Counted from the first letter of the stretch, positions 24,235-36,007 are shown. The stretch is DNA of 64,000 bases from Bryum argenteum (GCA_037043015.1 CM073328.1:5319409-5383408); one strand, 5' to 3'. Numbers and translations: made by a program. The notes: generated by a model from the sequence alone, not told the origin.

Positions 24235-25254
24235 AAGTTATCAACCCCTAAAGGAGAGAAGAAGCTTGGATTGGGCCGATCTGTTCAACCATTGAATGGT
24301 TTAACTCATTCGTATAGAATGAAAAACACCCTCAAAAAAAATGTCATAAATGGAAACAAATGTAAGGTATTCAAATTTTAATTGTACATTCAATCTTGTA
24401 GTAAGCATGTCGAAGCCTGTGTTACACAAATTATGAGTCATGAGACTTGATAGATTGTGAGATCGTAACATATTATTGCATAAGAAAAATTTCAACATTT
24501 TCACTTTGAAGTAAAAATGCTACCAATAGACTTATTGCAATAAAAAAGCCACCTACTACAAAAAAAAAATATGAGTAAATTTTCTTTGCAATCATGAAAA
24601 TTGTCAAAAAAATTACAAAGGAAAAATAGTCCAAAAGTCAACCCTTTGCACTCGAATCTATGCCTCATCTTTGATACAGTTTTGATATTGTCAAGGTTTC
24701 TACCACATGAACTAGACTCAAATTGGAACCCATTCCAAAAACAAAGTCAAAATCCAATAGTGGGTGAAGGAGAGATAACTCTCCAAAAATCATCCATTTA
24801 TTCACTTTTTCCAGTATAGGAACATTATTGCAAATCTAATACCAAAGTTATTTGGATCAAAAATCTTCCGATTAGAAATTTGTTAGCCTTCATCTTGAGA
24901 TCATGATTCCCTAAAAACATTCATAAAAACATCTTTTTGATTTCCCATATTTTCCCAACAATGGTAAACATGCCCCATGTTTGAAAACTCAAAATCAAGA
25001 GCTACCTTCACTAAAATGGATGCCATTTATTCATAATTCATATTGTGGGTTTGACATTTAAATTACATCAACTAGAGTTGATTTGGGACCCACTCCAAAT
25101 AATTCATCCAAAATGGACTCTTGACTTGCTTTGAGATTCCACCAAAAACCATTAGTAAAAAATGAACCTTGGATGAAGTAGAATTGACTCTTCAAATTTT
25201 GAGCTTGTCATCTAGAATGTTAAATTTTGACATTCAACTCATTCAGGGGTTAAT
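24235..25254 (-). mobile_element. About 1-kb TTAA-ended element, second subfamily
   Basis: One end reads CAACCCCTAAAGG and the other CATTCAGGGGTTAA. The interior shares long blocks with 29230-30550, 51570-52340, 53080-53810 and 60820-61080, such as GTTATTTGGATCAAAAATCTTCCGA-type, CATGCCCCATGTTTGAAAAC-type and CATTCTAGATGA-type stretches. No coding capacity is visible, so it is a non-autonomous or long-dead element. Confidence 0.55.
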
Positions 25255-26240
25255 ATATATAAGTACCAGAAAGTAATTTACTTGTGGTAGTATGACAATC
25301 CATACATTTATATATTAGCAACTCAATCATTATTTATTTGTTCCAACATTTCAACTCTATTTCATTAATAAAAACATTTACAGGGTAAAATTAAATCTAA
25401 AAATAGCATTCATCATCATGATGGTGTTATGGTACCTATAAGGCTTTTGTTGCCTTGAGGATACAGGCGCAAATCCTACTTGTGAAATCACCACTTGTTG
25501 CAAACCCTTGCCTAGAGTTCTTTTGCATAAAAAAGAAGAAAAGAAAAAATCCATATACCAACAACATTTAACCAGAGTGTGGTTTTTACATATACTAGAG
25601 CACTCACTACACGCACCGTCCAAATTAATCCATTAAAAGAAACACTTGGACATGAACTCAAACAAGAGAGCCAAACACCAATTTAATAACAATAAGAAAA
25701 TAATATCAAATTGTTCACATTCTTAAAATCATCACGTACAAACATTTCAAAAAGAGGATGTTTGCACGAATATGATGTTATTCCACCATGAAAACCTATT
25801 TACGAATCCTTCACAAAAAAAAAGAAAAAGAGACGAGATGTGACATTTATTGGTTTTTTTAATGGAGAACTGAACCAAACCACAATGCATGCACTCCTCA
25901 TAGAAAGCTACACACTTGGTAAGAAGGTAGCTAAACAATACTTTGTTCCAAATCTTTTTCAAACTAAAGAAAGTTAGATGTCGCCATTTCAAATCATTTC
26001 AATGAATGATGAATTTAACTTCCATTAAAACACAAGCTTTCTTTGTTGAAACAACACATGTCGACTTCAATCTTTTTCATAAAATGATGAGTGTGATGTT
26101 GTCATTCCAAAACTTTATGTTAATGGACGCAACCTCCTCTAAAAAATTCAAGTATGTCTACCTCGATCCTTTTTTCTCGAGAAAAACAAAGTAGGTAAGA
26201 TGTGACTTCACCCCTTCAAAGAGAGGTATACCAAATGATC
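25255..26240. other. AT-rich intergenic stretch
   Basis: I see no supported gene or complete element here. Confidence 0.4.
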
Positions 26241-26243
26241 ATA

Positions 26244-26347
26244 CTCCCTCTGCCCCATTATAATTGCCCAGTAGGATTTCTCAAATCTACCTCAGAAAGA
26301 AGATTCAAGAGAACCTACTGGACAATTATAATGGAGAACAGAGGGAG
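26244..26347. mobile_element. Stowaway-like MITE, 104 bp
   Basis: The termini CTCCCTCTGCCCCATTATAA and TTATAATGGAGAACAGAGGG-AG are inverted, and TA flanks each side (26242-26243 and 26348-26349). CTCCCTCYGT-type ends with a TA duplication are the hallmark of plant Stowaway MITEs. It is too short to code. Confidence 0.85.
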
Positions 26348-26399
26348 TATGATGTCTACAAAAGCGAAATCAGCTCAAAATCGGCATGTCGATCGGGAA

Positions 26400-26680
26400 A
26401 AAAAAAAACATCCTCTCGTAATGTTTGCCGGGATCGGACGTTCCTACGAGCAGAAGTGCAAAAGAAGGGAGGGGTAATTGCACGGTGCGGTCCGGGAGAT
26501 TGGGGGGTCTGGCGGGCCAATGAGGTGCGACTCTTTTCGACCTGCAGACCCCGGTCGAGCGCTGACAAAGTGGCCCGAGCGGTTGGGGGTGTAGGCCCCC
26601 ACCAGCGGAGAAGTCCTATTCCGCGGGGCAAGTGAACTGCACTACATTACAAGGTAGCTCGCCCCTGCCCTGCCATGGAT
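26400..26680. other. Isolated GC-rich island, unassigned
   Basis: A strongly GC-rich block (densest at 26480-26640) in AT-rich surroundings. A phrase resembling a tRNA A box (GTGGCCCGAGCGGTTGGGGG, from about 26571) is present, but no B box follows. I recognise no snRNA, tRNA, SRP or RNase P/MRP signature. It may be a fragment of another SINE, an RNA gene or a CpG-rich insertion. Confidence 0.35.
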
Positions 26681-26877
26681 GGTACTTTTCCATGGACCAC
26701 TGGAAAATGATGGGAGCCTTGATTGGGTCCCCACATCATGCAACTTGGCCTGCATCAAATCCATCACATTTGCATGCATGTAACCTTCTTCATCAAGGCT
26801 GCTCAAGGTCCCTTTTACCCCCCACAATTTACTTTCTTTTTATGCGAGGTGAAAATATTGGAGTAATTATGGGTACG

Positions 26878-27332
26878 TAACCGTAGGATCTAGTACGGAA
26901 CATGTATTTGTACTCTCATATTCAGATTACTTACTGATTGTGAGATTGTAATGTTCAAAGTTGGAGAAGAAGAAGTTTTTTCGCCTTGTTGTAGAAAGGG
27001 TCGCTAGTTTTTTGAGGGCTGAAATAATCATTTTAGGCAAAGAATTTGATGTGTGGCTTCATATTCTTTTTTCTAGGTGAGTCAAGGACATGTCTAGCAA
27101 ACTTCAACGTTGCACTTGTTTAGGGGTGGAAAGCCCTGAGCAATTCTTTGTAATACATATGTACTTTTTGATGATGATTTGAGAGACTAAATTTATAAAA
27201 GTTCTTTATGCTAAAGGACCTCATTTTGCAACAAATTGCAAAGTCAAATTCCAATTTTTGAATCTTTTAAGGCAATTTTCAAGATGCAATCTTAGATACT
27301 CCGGCTTAGATTCAAATTTTTTTGAGTTTTTT
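26878..27332 (+). mobile_element. Left part of an older TTAA-type element, interrupted at 27333
   Basis: It contains AACCGTAGGATCT and GAGATTGTAATGTTCAAAGTTGG (module-like), then CAAAGTCAAATTCCAATTTTTGAATCTTTTAAG. The last stretch is collinear with the left arm of the 47096 element. It stops at the TTAA where the 27333-28269 element begins and appears to resume at 28270. Confidence 0.6.
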
Positions 27333-28269
27333 TTAACCCCTAAAAATCCAAGCGTTTCCTCGACCTCCAGAACCAAAAACTGCCATTTTTCACCTTCGTT
27401 GGGAAATGGGGAAGTGGAGAAACTTTTTTTCTGATTTTAGACTTTGAACCGTAAGATCTTGTATATAACTTGTATACAAAGGACTGATCAAAATTTCAAC
27501 CGTTGGATGTTTGTCATTTGTGAGATCATAACAATCAAAGTTTGTCCAACACTTTTTTTTGCCGCTGCGTGAGAGGCATTGTCTAAATGGTGCCAAGGGC
27601 AACTTGATGATTGTTACTCCAAACATTTTTCCCTCATTTTTTTTCATGTAGGTAATCAAGTTGGGTACGCTCATGCAAAATTTTAGAAACCAATTCCACT
27701 TTTTGACCTTAATGTAAATTATTCTATGAAAGAAGGTCTAAAAACAACAATACAGTAAAACAAGCACCACATATGATATATTTAGTTTGAGAAAAATATG
27801 GACGGTGAGTAGGTGCATTTATGAGAATGTGAATCTTGAAAGAAAAAAAATCTTGGAAAAATTCCAAAATCTCAAATTTTGGCAATTTTTGAAAGAAAAA
27901 TTTTTAAAATTATTGAAAATTGTGAAAATTGTTCTTGAAAGTTTTGGAGGCTGCCCTTGTAAAATTGGTAAACTTTTTGACTTTGAATACTTTGGAATTT
28001 GAATAGTAATTTGGTAATGAACATATTTCGAAAAAAAAATACTTTAAAAAAATTTATTTTAAACTGCCCGTTTTGGACTTGAAACCTAAAAGTTCTAGAT
28101 GAAGGTTATAAAATTAAAATTTGGCTTTGCAAATTTTACCACATACACATTACATTATGGGGATTATACAGTAAGAATCTTAGGCAAAAATATCAATTTA
28201 ATTGCTTAAAATGAGCTGCCCGAAATCTCAGAAAACCAAATCAGTTTTTCCTGGATTTTTAGGGGTTAA
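27333..28269 (+). mobile_element. Long TTAA-type element nested in an older relative
   Basis: TTAACCCCTAAAAATCCAAG starts the element and GATTTTTAGGGGTTAA ends it, 937 bp. It carries the module (ACCGTAAGATCT near 27450, AACCGTTGGATG near 27499, GAGATCATAACAATCAAAG near 27521) and the block GGAGGCTGCCCTTGTAAAATTGG (near 27945). The flanking DNA on both sides is a broken relative, which makes the TTAA target visible. Confidence 0.75.
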
Positions 28270-28970
28270 AAATATGTTCATAACCAAATCAATACTCAAG
28301 TTCAAAAGTCATCCAAGTCAAAAAGTTTGTCAATTCTATAAGGGCAGCCTCCAGAATTTAAGAAAACACTCTTCATAGTTTTTAGTAATTTTTGAATATT
28401 TCTTTCAAAATTTGTCTAATAATTTACATGTTGAGATTTTTCAATAAAAAATTCTCTTGAAGTTCACAAATTTATAAAGGCCCCTAATCACCGTTTACTT
28501 TTCTCTAGTTTAAAATTGTCGTTCCACAATATTTAGTTTGCCAATCTTGCACATCTAAGGCGATATTTGACCTCCATGCAGGAAACAATTTTAGTTTTTT
28601 CCTTAAGAACTTCGGGAAACCCTAAGGTTTTGCACGCACATACTTAGTTCAATTACCTACATGGGAAAAAAAAATGAGAAAAATGTTGTGGGTAACAATT
28701 ATCAACTTGCCCTTTGCACCATCGAGAACACACATCCTCTGGAATTCCAAAAAAAAACTTTCGCTGCAGCTTTGAGCATTATGATATCACAAATGATAAA
28801 CATCCAACGACCAATTCTTGGAACAATACTAAAAAGTAACGTAAAAAGTACAAAAAAATTATGGTTGGGAGTCTAAAAAAAGTACTGAAAAATTACATAC
28901 CCTCGGGAGTCCATAGAGGTTGAAAATTACAACTTTGAGGTTTCAAGCTCCCAAAAACAAAGAAAATGGA
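28270..28970. mobile_element. Right part of the interrupted older TTAA-type element
   Basis: It resumes with TGTTCATAACCAAATC-ATACTCAAGTTC, AGTCAAAAAGTTTGTCAATT and AAGGGCAGCCTCCAG, the central blocks of the family. It ends near GTTTCAAGCTCCCAAAAACA. Its own terminal repeat is lost or degraded. Confidence 0.55.
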
Positions 28971-29229
28971 ACTCAAAATCACATGATCTTGAAAGGAATG
29001 ATACTATTTTTATTTATTTGATGTAATAATGTATCAATATATTAATCAATTGACAATACATACACAAGCCAAAACAAATGCCAATATACAGCTTTTCATT
29101 CACTTTGTCTTTTATCAGACTTTTAAGTGGTCGCTCTTGGGTGTCTACCTGGCTATAAAGTTTCACTTCCACTTGTTGAATGGACGGCTCAATTTGCAGA
29201 TATTCTATTAACACTATTTCAAAAACACT

Positions 29230-30550
29230 CCTGTACTAAAAAAACTCATGAAAAATTAATCTTGGTTCAACTTATATCCTTGTACTGGTGAAAAATGTCA
29301 AATAATTTATAAAGGAAAAATAGCCCAAAACTAGACCCCTTGATTTCACATAATCGGCTTGCAATGATTAAGCATGCCAAATGTTTGAAAACCAAAACAC
29401 AAAACCTGCCTTTACTAAAATGCATGCCATTTAAGCATACTTTACTGTATGAGTGTGCTACTTTTACCACACAAAGCAGACTTGATTTGTGACCCAAATC
29501 AAGTGATTTCGTCAATAACAAAGTCTAGATGAAGAAGTTATGGCTTTTCAAGTTTATGCCCTTCATCCAGAATGTCGTTTTTCAACACTAGGGACATTGA
29601 TGGGTTAACCTCTGAACGTCCTTGGCTAACTTTAGCCAAAAAAAGCATTTTCAAACAAAGTGTCATGGATAAAAATGAATATAAGTAATTTATGTCTCAA
29701 CTATAAAATTTGTAATAGACTTGTTGTAGGTGATGTGGATAAAAATCTGGGTCGTAAATCCTTATAGATTGCAAAATCACAATGTATTGGTATGCAAAAT
29801 AAGCTACAAGATTTCATTGTTTTCACTTCAGAGTGGAGATTCTACCAACAAATCTACTACAATGAAAGTATTCCAATTAGAAAATTGTTCATCTTCATAT
29901 CAAAAATACTTGTACCAAAAATTCATGAAAAAATTTTCTTGGCTCAATTCCTTAGCCTTGCAATGGTGAAAAAGTGTCAAAGTGTTTTACAAAACGAAAC
30001 CCCTTGTACTAAGACAAATACCATATCTTCCTCACATCTTCAATCAAGAAATATTCTTACCATTAAAGCTTTACTTTAATTGAAATCCATCCTCGCAAAG
30101 AAAGTCGAAATACTAGAGTGGATGAAGGTGATATAGCTCCTCAAAAATCATTCATTTTTTCACTTTTCTCATGAGAAAAATATTATTGCAAATCTAATAC
30201 CAACCAATATCTAGATCAAAAATCTTACAACTACAAAGTTGAAAATTTCATCTTAAGATCATACTTATGCAAAACATATTTATGAAAAACTAAATTTTGA
30301 TTTCACAATAATGGCTTGCAATGGTAAAATATGCTTAATATAAACCCAAAAACAAAAGCCACCTTTACTAAAATTTATGCTATAATTCTGTAGTTGACTG
30401 CACGAGTCTAGAATTCTTATCACACAAAGTAGACTTAATTTATGACCCAACCCAAATCAGACTCCGCATGAAAATATTAGGGTTGTTCAAAGTTTAAGTG
30501 CTTCATTCAGAATGTCCTTTTTCTAGACTAGGGACATTCTGGAGTAAAAA
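29230..30550 (-). mobile_element. One or two decayed copies of the second TTAA-ended subfamily
   Basis: Two blocks, about 29230-29620 and 29700-30550, share collinear stretches with 24235-25254 in the same orientation (CATGCCAAATGTTTGAAAAC, CCAGAATGTC-TTTTTCxACACTAGGGACATT). GGGTTAACCTCTGAACG at 29609 may mark the junction between them. No coding capacity. Confidence 0.5.
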
Positions 30551-31918
30551 CTGATGTATGACAAACTCAATAAATTGTGAATTTTCTAGATCAACCAATT
30601 TATTTATGAACCAATCAATGAATAAATTATTTGAAAAATACAGCAATGAACCTCAGGAGCAAATTACTTGGTGAGTGTATTAATCTTTTTATTGATAAAA
30701 CTGAAATTCAAAACTTGGTTTCACTTGTGAAACTTTGCCAACTTATTTGAAATTGATAATCAACTAATCAAGAATTTCAGGAAAGAGATAATTGTTTCTA
30801 TTTCTAGTGACACCAAATAAGTATTTTATTTAATCAGAAGGCAAACAGTGAAAATGTTTTTCTTAAATTCCAATTGTGGGCGGCGTGAATATTGCTACTA
30901 ATTTCTAATTATCCTAAATTAGTGAGAGTGTTGTCAAATACTCAGAATGATTGCAATTATAATTAGTTTGTACGCCCATGTTTCAAGGAATTAAACTTAG
31001 AAGTGCAGTACTGAACTAAGATTTAGTGGCACAATACATGAATAATCAAATTTTAGTTTTAGATTGTGGGCTACCCATACAATCATGCAATTTGTATGCG
31101 GCAATATTGTTGTTTCATTTTCTAAATTTTGGGCTCTAGTTCGTACTAAAAATTAAGATTTAAATACTTAGGGTCCCATTACACTATGGACCACGAGCCA
31201 AGACTAAGAAAATTAGAATATTTACACGGTCGAGGCCATGATAAATCAAAAATGTATTTCTTGAGCGGTTTGGTCACTCTTGTAATGTAAAGTGGATTTG
31301 AAGCTGGATAAGTTCAAGCTCACTTTTCTAATATAAATCCTCATCATTCTCTATTTTGCCATCCTCTTTTCTCTTTAAATATTTGAACACTAGCCAATCA
31401 ATGATTTTTGAGCCTCATGGTCTCCTCGATTGTAGTGAAGATGAGATGTGACATCTATTGGTTTTTTATTATGTGGCTATATCTAATCCATGTATGTTAT
31501 GAACTTATTGTGTTGTTCCAAATTTCCTAGATTGTGAGGAAAATCTTTGCAGATGGTGTGGTAGCTCAAAGATGGATTATATATAGCCGCAAATGGAATT
31601 TGAGGTGGATTTTGAGATAGAAGTTGTCCCTTCCACTGTTTTATAAGAGACTATCATGAATGACTTGTCCCTAATGACACAAGAATGTTTGTTTAAATTG
31701 TGCCTCTATGGCATTGACATGATTAGGGTATGAAAACGATTGTCTCAACCTAGTTTCAAGACACTCCCTCTTGTTTGCCTTCACTACATAGTTTCAGCGC
31801 AAGCCTTTGCCGTATCTTTCATCCAAATATTAGAGCAGTTCCTCTTAAGTTTTATATATAAATTCTACAAGAGTTTCGCCGACTAGAAACAATAATGCAA
31901 AATGAAACAAAGATTAAC
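30551..31918. other. AT-rich intergenic stretch
   Basis: No supported gene or complete mobile element was seen. Confidence 0.4.
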
Positions 31919-31984
31919 AGCAGAGAATGGCAATGACATCAAGATTTTGAGAGCAGAGAATGGCAATGAGATCAAGATTTTGAA
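31919..31984 (+). repeat. 33-bp tandem duplication, near-perfect
   Basis: AGCAGAGAATGGCAATGACA and the following bases occur twice in direct tandem with a single clear difference (GACATC versus GAGATC). The minus-strand open frame here simply translates the repeat. Confidence 0.85.
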
Positions 31985-32612
31985 AACAAAGACGAGATGA
32001 AAGGAAAAAGATGAAATCAAAATGAAATAGCACGCCAAATTCAGTGGCTGAATGCCCACCAAATGTCAAGCGCAAGCCAACTTTCATAATGCTCCGGCCT
32101 TGCCACTTACGAACCATGACTATGGCAATGTGGCAACATATTGAGTCAAGACAAGGTTTGAATTGGGTGTCCATTTTTAACGTTCATGATGTCTCTTTCT
32201 GTATACTTGAAGCGCCTCAGCACCTTCTAATGACATGAAAAAATCATTGTATTTTATCATTTTCACCAAAATTTTATTAGCGTAGTAGGCTCTAGTATCA
32301 CTTAGTACACAAAAAGGTATTTTAAGGAAAAGTGACAATCAAAAATACTTAATTTGATGTCATTAAAGCATAAATTAAATAAACTTTTTTGCATCATTAG
32401 GGATATGTCATTCTAGAGAAAAATAAAATAAAATATGTCATTTCCACTGCAGTAGTGGTTCCTCCGTTGTAAGTTTGAACTCAAACTCCAAAGCGAGTTC
32501 TAGCTCATGGGCTTGCTTTTGAAACCCATAATTGTCTTGAGTTTCCCTTTGTGAGATAGTTGACTTGTCTTTTATCTTAGACAAGGGAGTACTTTCAACA
32601 CCACTCTTTATG
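31985..32612. other. Intergenic stretch
   Basis: No supported coding region. The frames at 32044-32238 and 32438-32677 lack recognisable features. Confidence 0.4.
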
Positions 32613-32626
32613 TCTATATTCATAGC

Positions 32627-32730
32627 CCCTTGTCCGGTGGCCATCGGGATATTAGCATTACGAAACGGACACTTCATTCAGGCCGGCCCCCTTAGAAAGG
32701 GACCGGAGTTTCTATCTATCTCTATCTATC
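32627..32730 (+). mobile_element. 5'-truncated SINE, 3' 104 bp only
   Basis: The body starts at CCCTTGTCCGGTGGCCATCG and continues to the TCTATC tail, matching the last third of the 13992 copy. TATATTCATAGC occurs just before (ending at 32626) and just after (from 32731), so the truncated copy has its own target duplication and is not the remnant of a deletion. Confidence 0.88.
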
Positions 32731-33512
32731 TATATTCATAGCTTTAATGACATCCTAGTAGATTAGAGCAGCATACATCAAAAACATAGTTAATACTGCA
32801 TATTACATATATTGAACAAGGTGACTACTGCCACAATTGCAACATGATAAAAGTACAAGAAATTGCATAACTCTCACAACTTGCTAAGTAGATTCCAATG
32901 AATGTAAACATATTAACCTAGGTTGATGTATGAATGCTCAATCTTCTGGTGCAACTAAACCACTATGGTATGGCTAGATGAAAATAACTAGTAATCAAAA
33001 TAATATAGAACTTATTTATGACTTGAGAAAACAAATCACAAAACACCTTCGTGAACATATTTAAATTGATTCATTCATACTTAAAAATTTTTTGCACACA
33101 ATTTTCTTCACAACTTTTACATTAGTACCATACCCTACACCACTTTTCACATAAAAAAAACTTTGACAAAGAGGGATCGAAATTAATAAGTGATGAAGGG
33201 GCACCTCCAAAACACCTCCAAAAATTGAACCAACCAAATTGGGCTAAGCCAACGTCAAATTAGCCGTCCAAACTGACACGCAACACTTTCATTTTCATCA
33301 TGGCACTATCATAGATTGAACTATCAGCCGCCACATCAATTTAGGATCACCTCAGGACCTCCACTTTCCTTCTAAAAAGTAACCCTATGACTTTCACAAA
33401 ACAAATCCTAGTCAAACGAGTGTTCCAAATGGCCTTCAAATCATTCAAACTAGATTAAAACCGCGTGTAGATTTTATGCCTTGAACCCCACAGACCCAAT
33501 AACAAGAATCAA

Positions 33513-33774
33513 GAATAGAATAGAAACTCTGGTCCCATTCTAAGGAGCCGACGTGAATGAAGTGTCCATTCGTAATGCTTTTAACCCGATGCCCACCGGA
33601 GAAGGGTAAATTGAAGCAATACTACTTCCCCCTTTCGACTCTATAACTACGCTAGTTTCTAGCTAGTTACTTCTTGCCTAAAAGATACTTGACACAGTAT
33701 CCCCCAAAGGTTTTTGAGTTACCCATACAACAAGGTCCAAAAACCCCACCATAGTTGAGTGGACTATGGTGGTG
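33513..33774 (-). mobile_element. 5'-truncated SINE, minus strand
   Basis: Read on the minus strand it begins at CCACCATAGTCCACTCAACTA, just downstream of the tRNA-like head, and runs through the SINE body to the GGGACCAGAGTTTCTATTCTA end. ATAACAAGAATCAA flanks it on both sides (33499-33512 and 33775-33788). It is more diverged than the full-length copies. Confidence 0.88.
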
Positions 33775-33788
33775 ATAACAAGAATCAA

Positions 33789-34210
33789 CATACTAAGTTT
33801 GGAGATTTGGTTACAGACTTCAACAACAAGTTGGCATCAAAATCAAAACAAGTATCTTGACCCAACGTTGGACTATCTGGGCAAAAGATTGAGGGGGGGG
33901 GGGGTGTCCGGGTCCAAAGCTCTACATCCATTGCTTAGATTTTCTCCACGACCTGATTTAGGTGGTAAGGGAATTTTTGGGGGATATGAAACAATGCTCT
34001 CAACAAAACAGCAACATCCGTGGCAGCAGTAAGTTAACAACAACAATAATAAGACGAGTCAGTGAGGAGGAGGAGGCAGAAAAACAAAATTTTTCAGACT
34101 GCCCGGACCGGGTGACTGACGCGGCCTGACGTCTAACCGCGGCTGACGCAAAGGCAATGCTGACATGGATGCCATGCCCGGATGCGGTACACAGTCAACG
34201 GTAGCCCAGT
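33789..34210. other. Proximal upstream region of the PHD gene locus
   Basis: Base composition shifts from AT-rich to GC-rich near 34080. A G12 tract lies at about 33893-33904. No coding sequence is supported. Confidence 0.4.
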
Positions 34211-35945
34211 GAGGCCGCCCCAACCACCACCCGCTCCCGGTCACCCGGCCCGACCCGACCCGTCTTCCCCCGAGCTGTCTCTCTCTCGTTGTTGCCCCCC
34301 CCCGCGCCCCCGCCCCCGCCCTTTCCTTCCTTCCTTCTTTCCCCCTCCCTCGATGCTTTTGTGACTCCGTCTGCTTGCTGTTATGGCCCTTCCTCCCCGA
34401 CCTCTCGTTTCTGTAGGAACCGCCAATTTTGCTTTTGTAGCACGAGTTTAGCGAGAACCTCGTTTCAGTGTGTGTGCGCGTTCAATGCCACTCGATTATC
34501 CCGGAGTCAGTGCGTGCATTGCGTTTTCCCCGCTGAGAGTTTTAAGAGAGCCTCGTTGTTTTTGAGCTCCAGCTCTTTTTTTTCTTTTTTTTCTTTTTTT
34601 TCTTTTTTTTTCCTCCTGCAGTGTGAGTGTGAGAGGTTGAGCCAGCCGATCGGCGTGTTACTTTCTTGAGATGGAGAGACGAAATTGAGACTAGCGTAAT
34701 TGCTGCTGAGAGGGAAATAATTGCTGCTGGCAGTGTAGATTTTGTTGTTGCCGGAGAATTTGTTTATCAACTTTAGACGAGAGAGTGTAGATGAGTTTCA
34801 ACGTTCAAGTCGTTCCGAAGTTTGCACCGTTTTTGGTGTCTATCTACTATATGCAAATTCCTACGGCTGCTACAAAGTACAGGAGTGGAGGTGATATTTT
34901 TCTGATCAGTTTGTGCTTAGTAGCGTAAAGAGGTCGTGGGAGTATCAGAAAGGTTGGCAGAAAGACTGCAGTAATAATCGGTGTCAGGCGAATGTTTGTC
35001 TACGGGAGCCGACTTGTAGTGTCTGAGACTGAGTCGTGGATCTGTCGCTGATTAGAGAGACGTTTACGGATGAGAAGATTACTGTTTACGATTCCGGATG
35101 CTTAGTCTTCTGACGTTCTACGTCTGCGAGTTTACCGTACGGTGCCACTTTCCGATGAATTGGAGAGTGACGATGAGTAATATCTGTGGTTGTATCTTTG
35201 TTATAATTGCGTAGTTCTTACACCTGCCTCCTGCCTTCACGTCGCTACGAGCTCTTGTTGCTCCCGACTGTACCCCACACCTTATGTACATTTCCCTTCG
35301 TTGCCAACTACTGCTATTGGATAGTGAACGTTCGCGTAGAACGAGGTAGGACTAAGGAGTGCCTTGCTATTTCTAGTTTCCAGCCGTTTCCAGTCTCGGT
35401 TGCGTATCAGCCGGCGAAAGTTTGAAGTCTTGGCCCTTATCTACAACCGGACGTTCTTTTTTTACCTTGTCTGAAGATTGGATACTGGACACGTACTTAA
35501 CTATATTTCGGAGACGTGAACTTGTAGAGTATTACGCTCCTCCTCATCTGCTGTTACTAGCAATTTCTTGTACAATCGCAGCAGTGTCTGCAGAAACTTC
35601 TGATGCAGTTCATTCACCAGTCTTTGGTCTGTAACCGTTCCTTCGAGCATTAGTTGGAATGTGGCTTTGTCAATTACAACCTGAACCAAACCAAGCCCGC
35701 GACCTGATCCATTGATATTATCGTTCCGCGTCCAAACAAATCTCTTGAAGTACTTTGGGCCATCGCAACCGACAACCACCTGCAAGTACATATTCCTCGC
35801 CTAGGTTGGACGTGTAATATAGGCAACAACAGTCGCTGCTGTGTCACGAGTATCGCCATGGATCAGCAGGACCATGGAAGCTGAAGCGTCGAAGTGTTTC
35901 TGTAGATGACCTGGTCGTTTAGTTTCTGCAAGCAAGCGAGCATGC
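34211..35945 (+). promoter_or_regulatory. Likely promoter and long 5' leader of the PHD-finger gene
   Basis: It begins with a C-rich and CT-rich block (CCCCCCCCCCGCGCCCCCG near 34286, CTGTCTCTCTCTCG before it) typical of plant transcription starts, and contains T8C repeats at about 34567-34615. The remainder has balanced composition with many short frames and no conserved protein. A leader intron is likely, but I cannot fix its ends. Two short upstream ORFs precede or overlap the main start: 35858-35884 and 35942-36007. Confidence 0.45.
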
Positions 35946-36007
35946 ATGGATTCTGCGAATGGCATGACGGTCGAATGCAGCATGTGTGGAGACGTGGGAT
36001 TTCCTGA
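35942..36007 (+). promoter_or_regulatory. Upstream ORF overlapping the PHD gene start
   Basis: An ATG four bases before the proposed start opens a 21-codon frame in another phase, ending at TGA 36005-36007. A scanning ribosome would meet it first, so it may lower translation of the main frame. Whether it is used is unknown. Confidence 0.45.

Noticed and set aside
26571-26640. Possible tRNA-Leu/Ser gene
   Set aside because: The A-box-like phrase is present, but no B box (GGTTCGANNCC) or closing acceptor stem follows at the right distance.
31914-32174. Minus-strand frame with a repeated protein segment
   Set aside because: The repeat in the protein comes from the 33-bp DNA tandem at 31919-31984. 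There is no other support for a gene.
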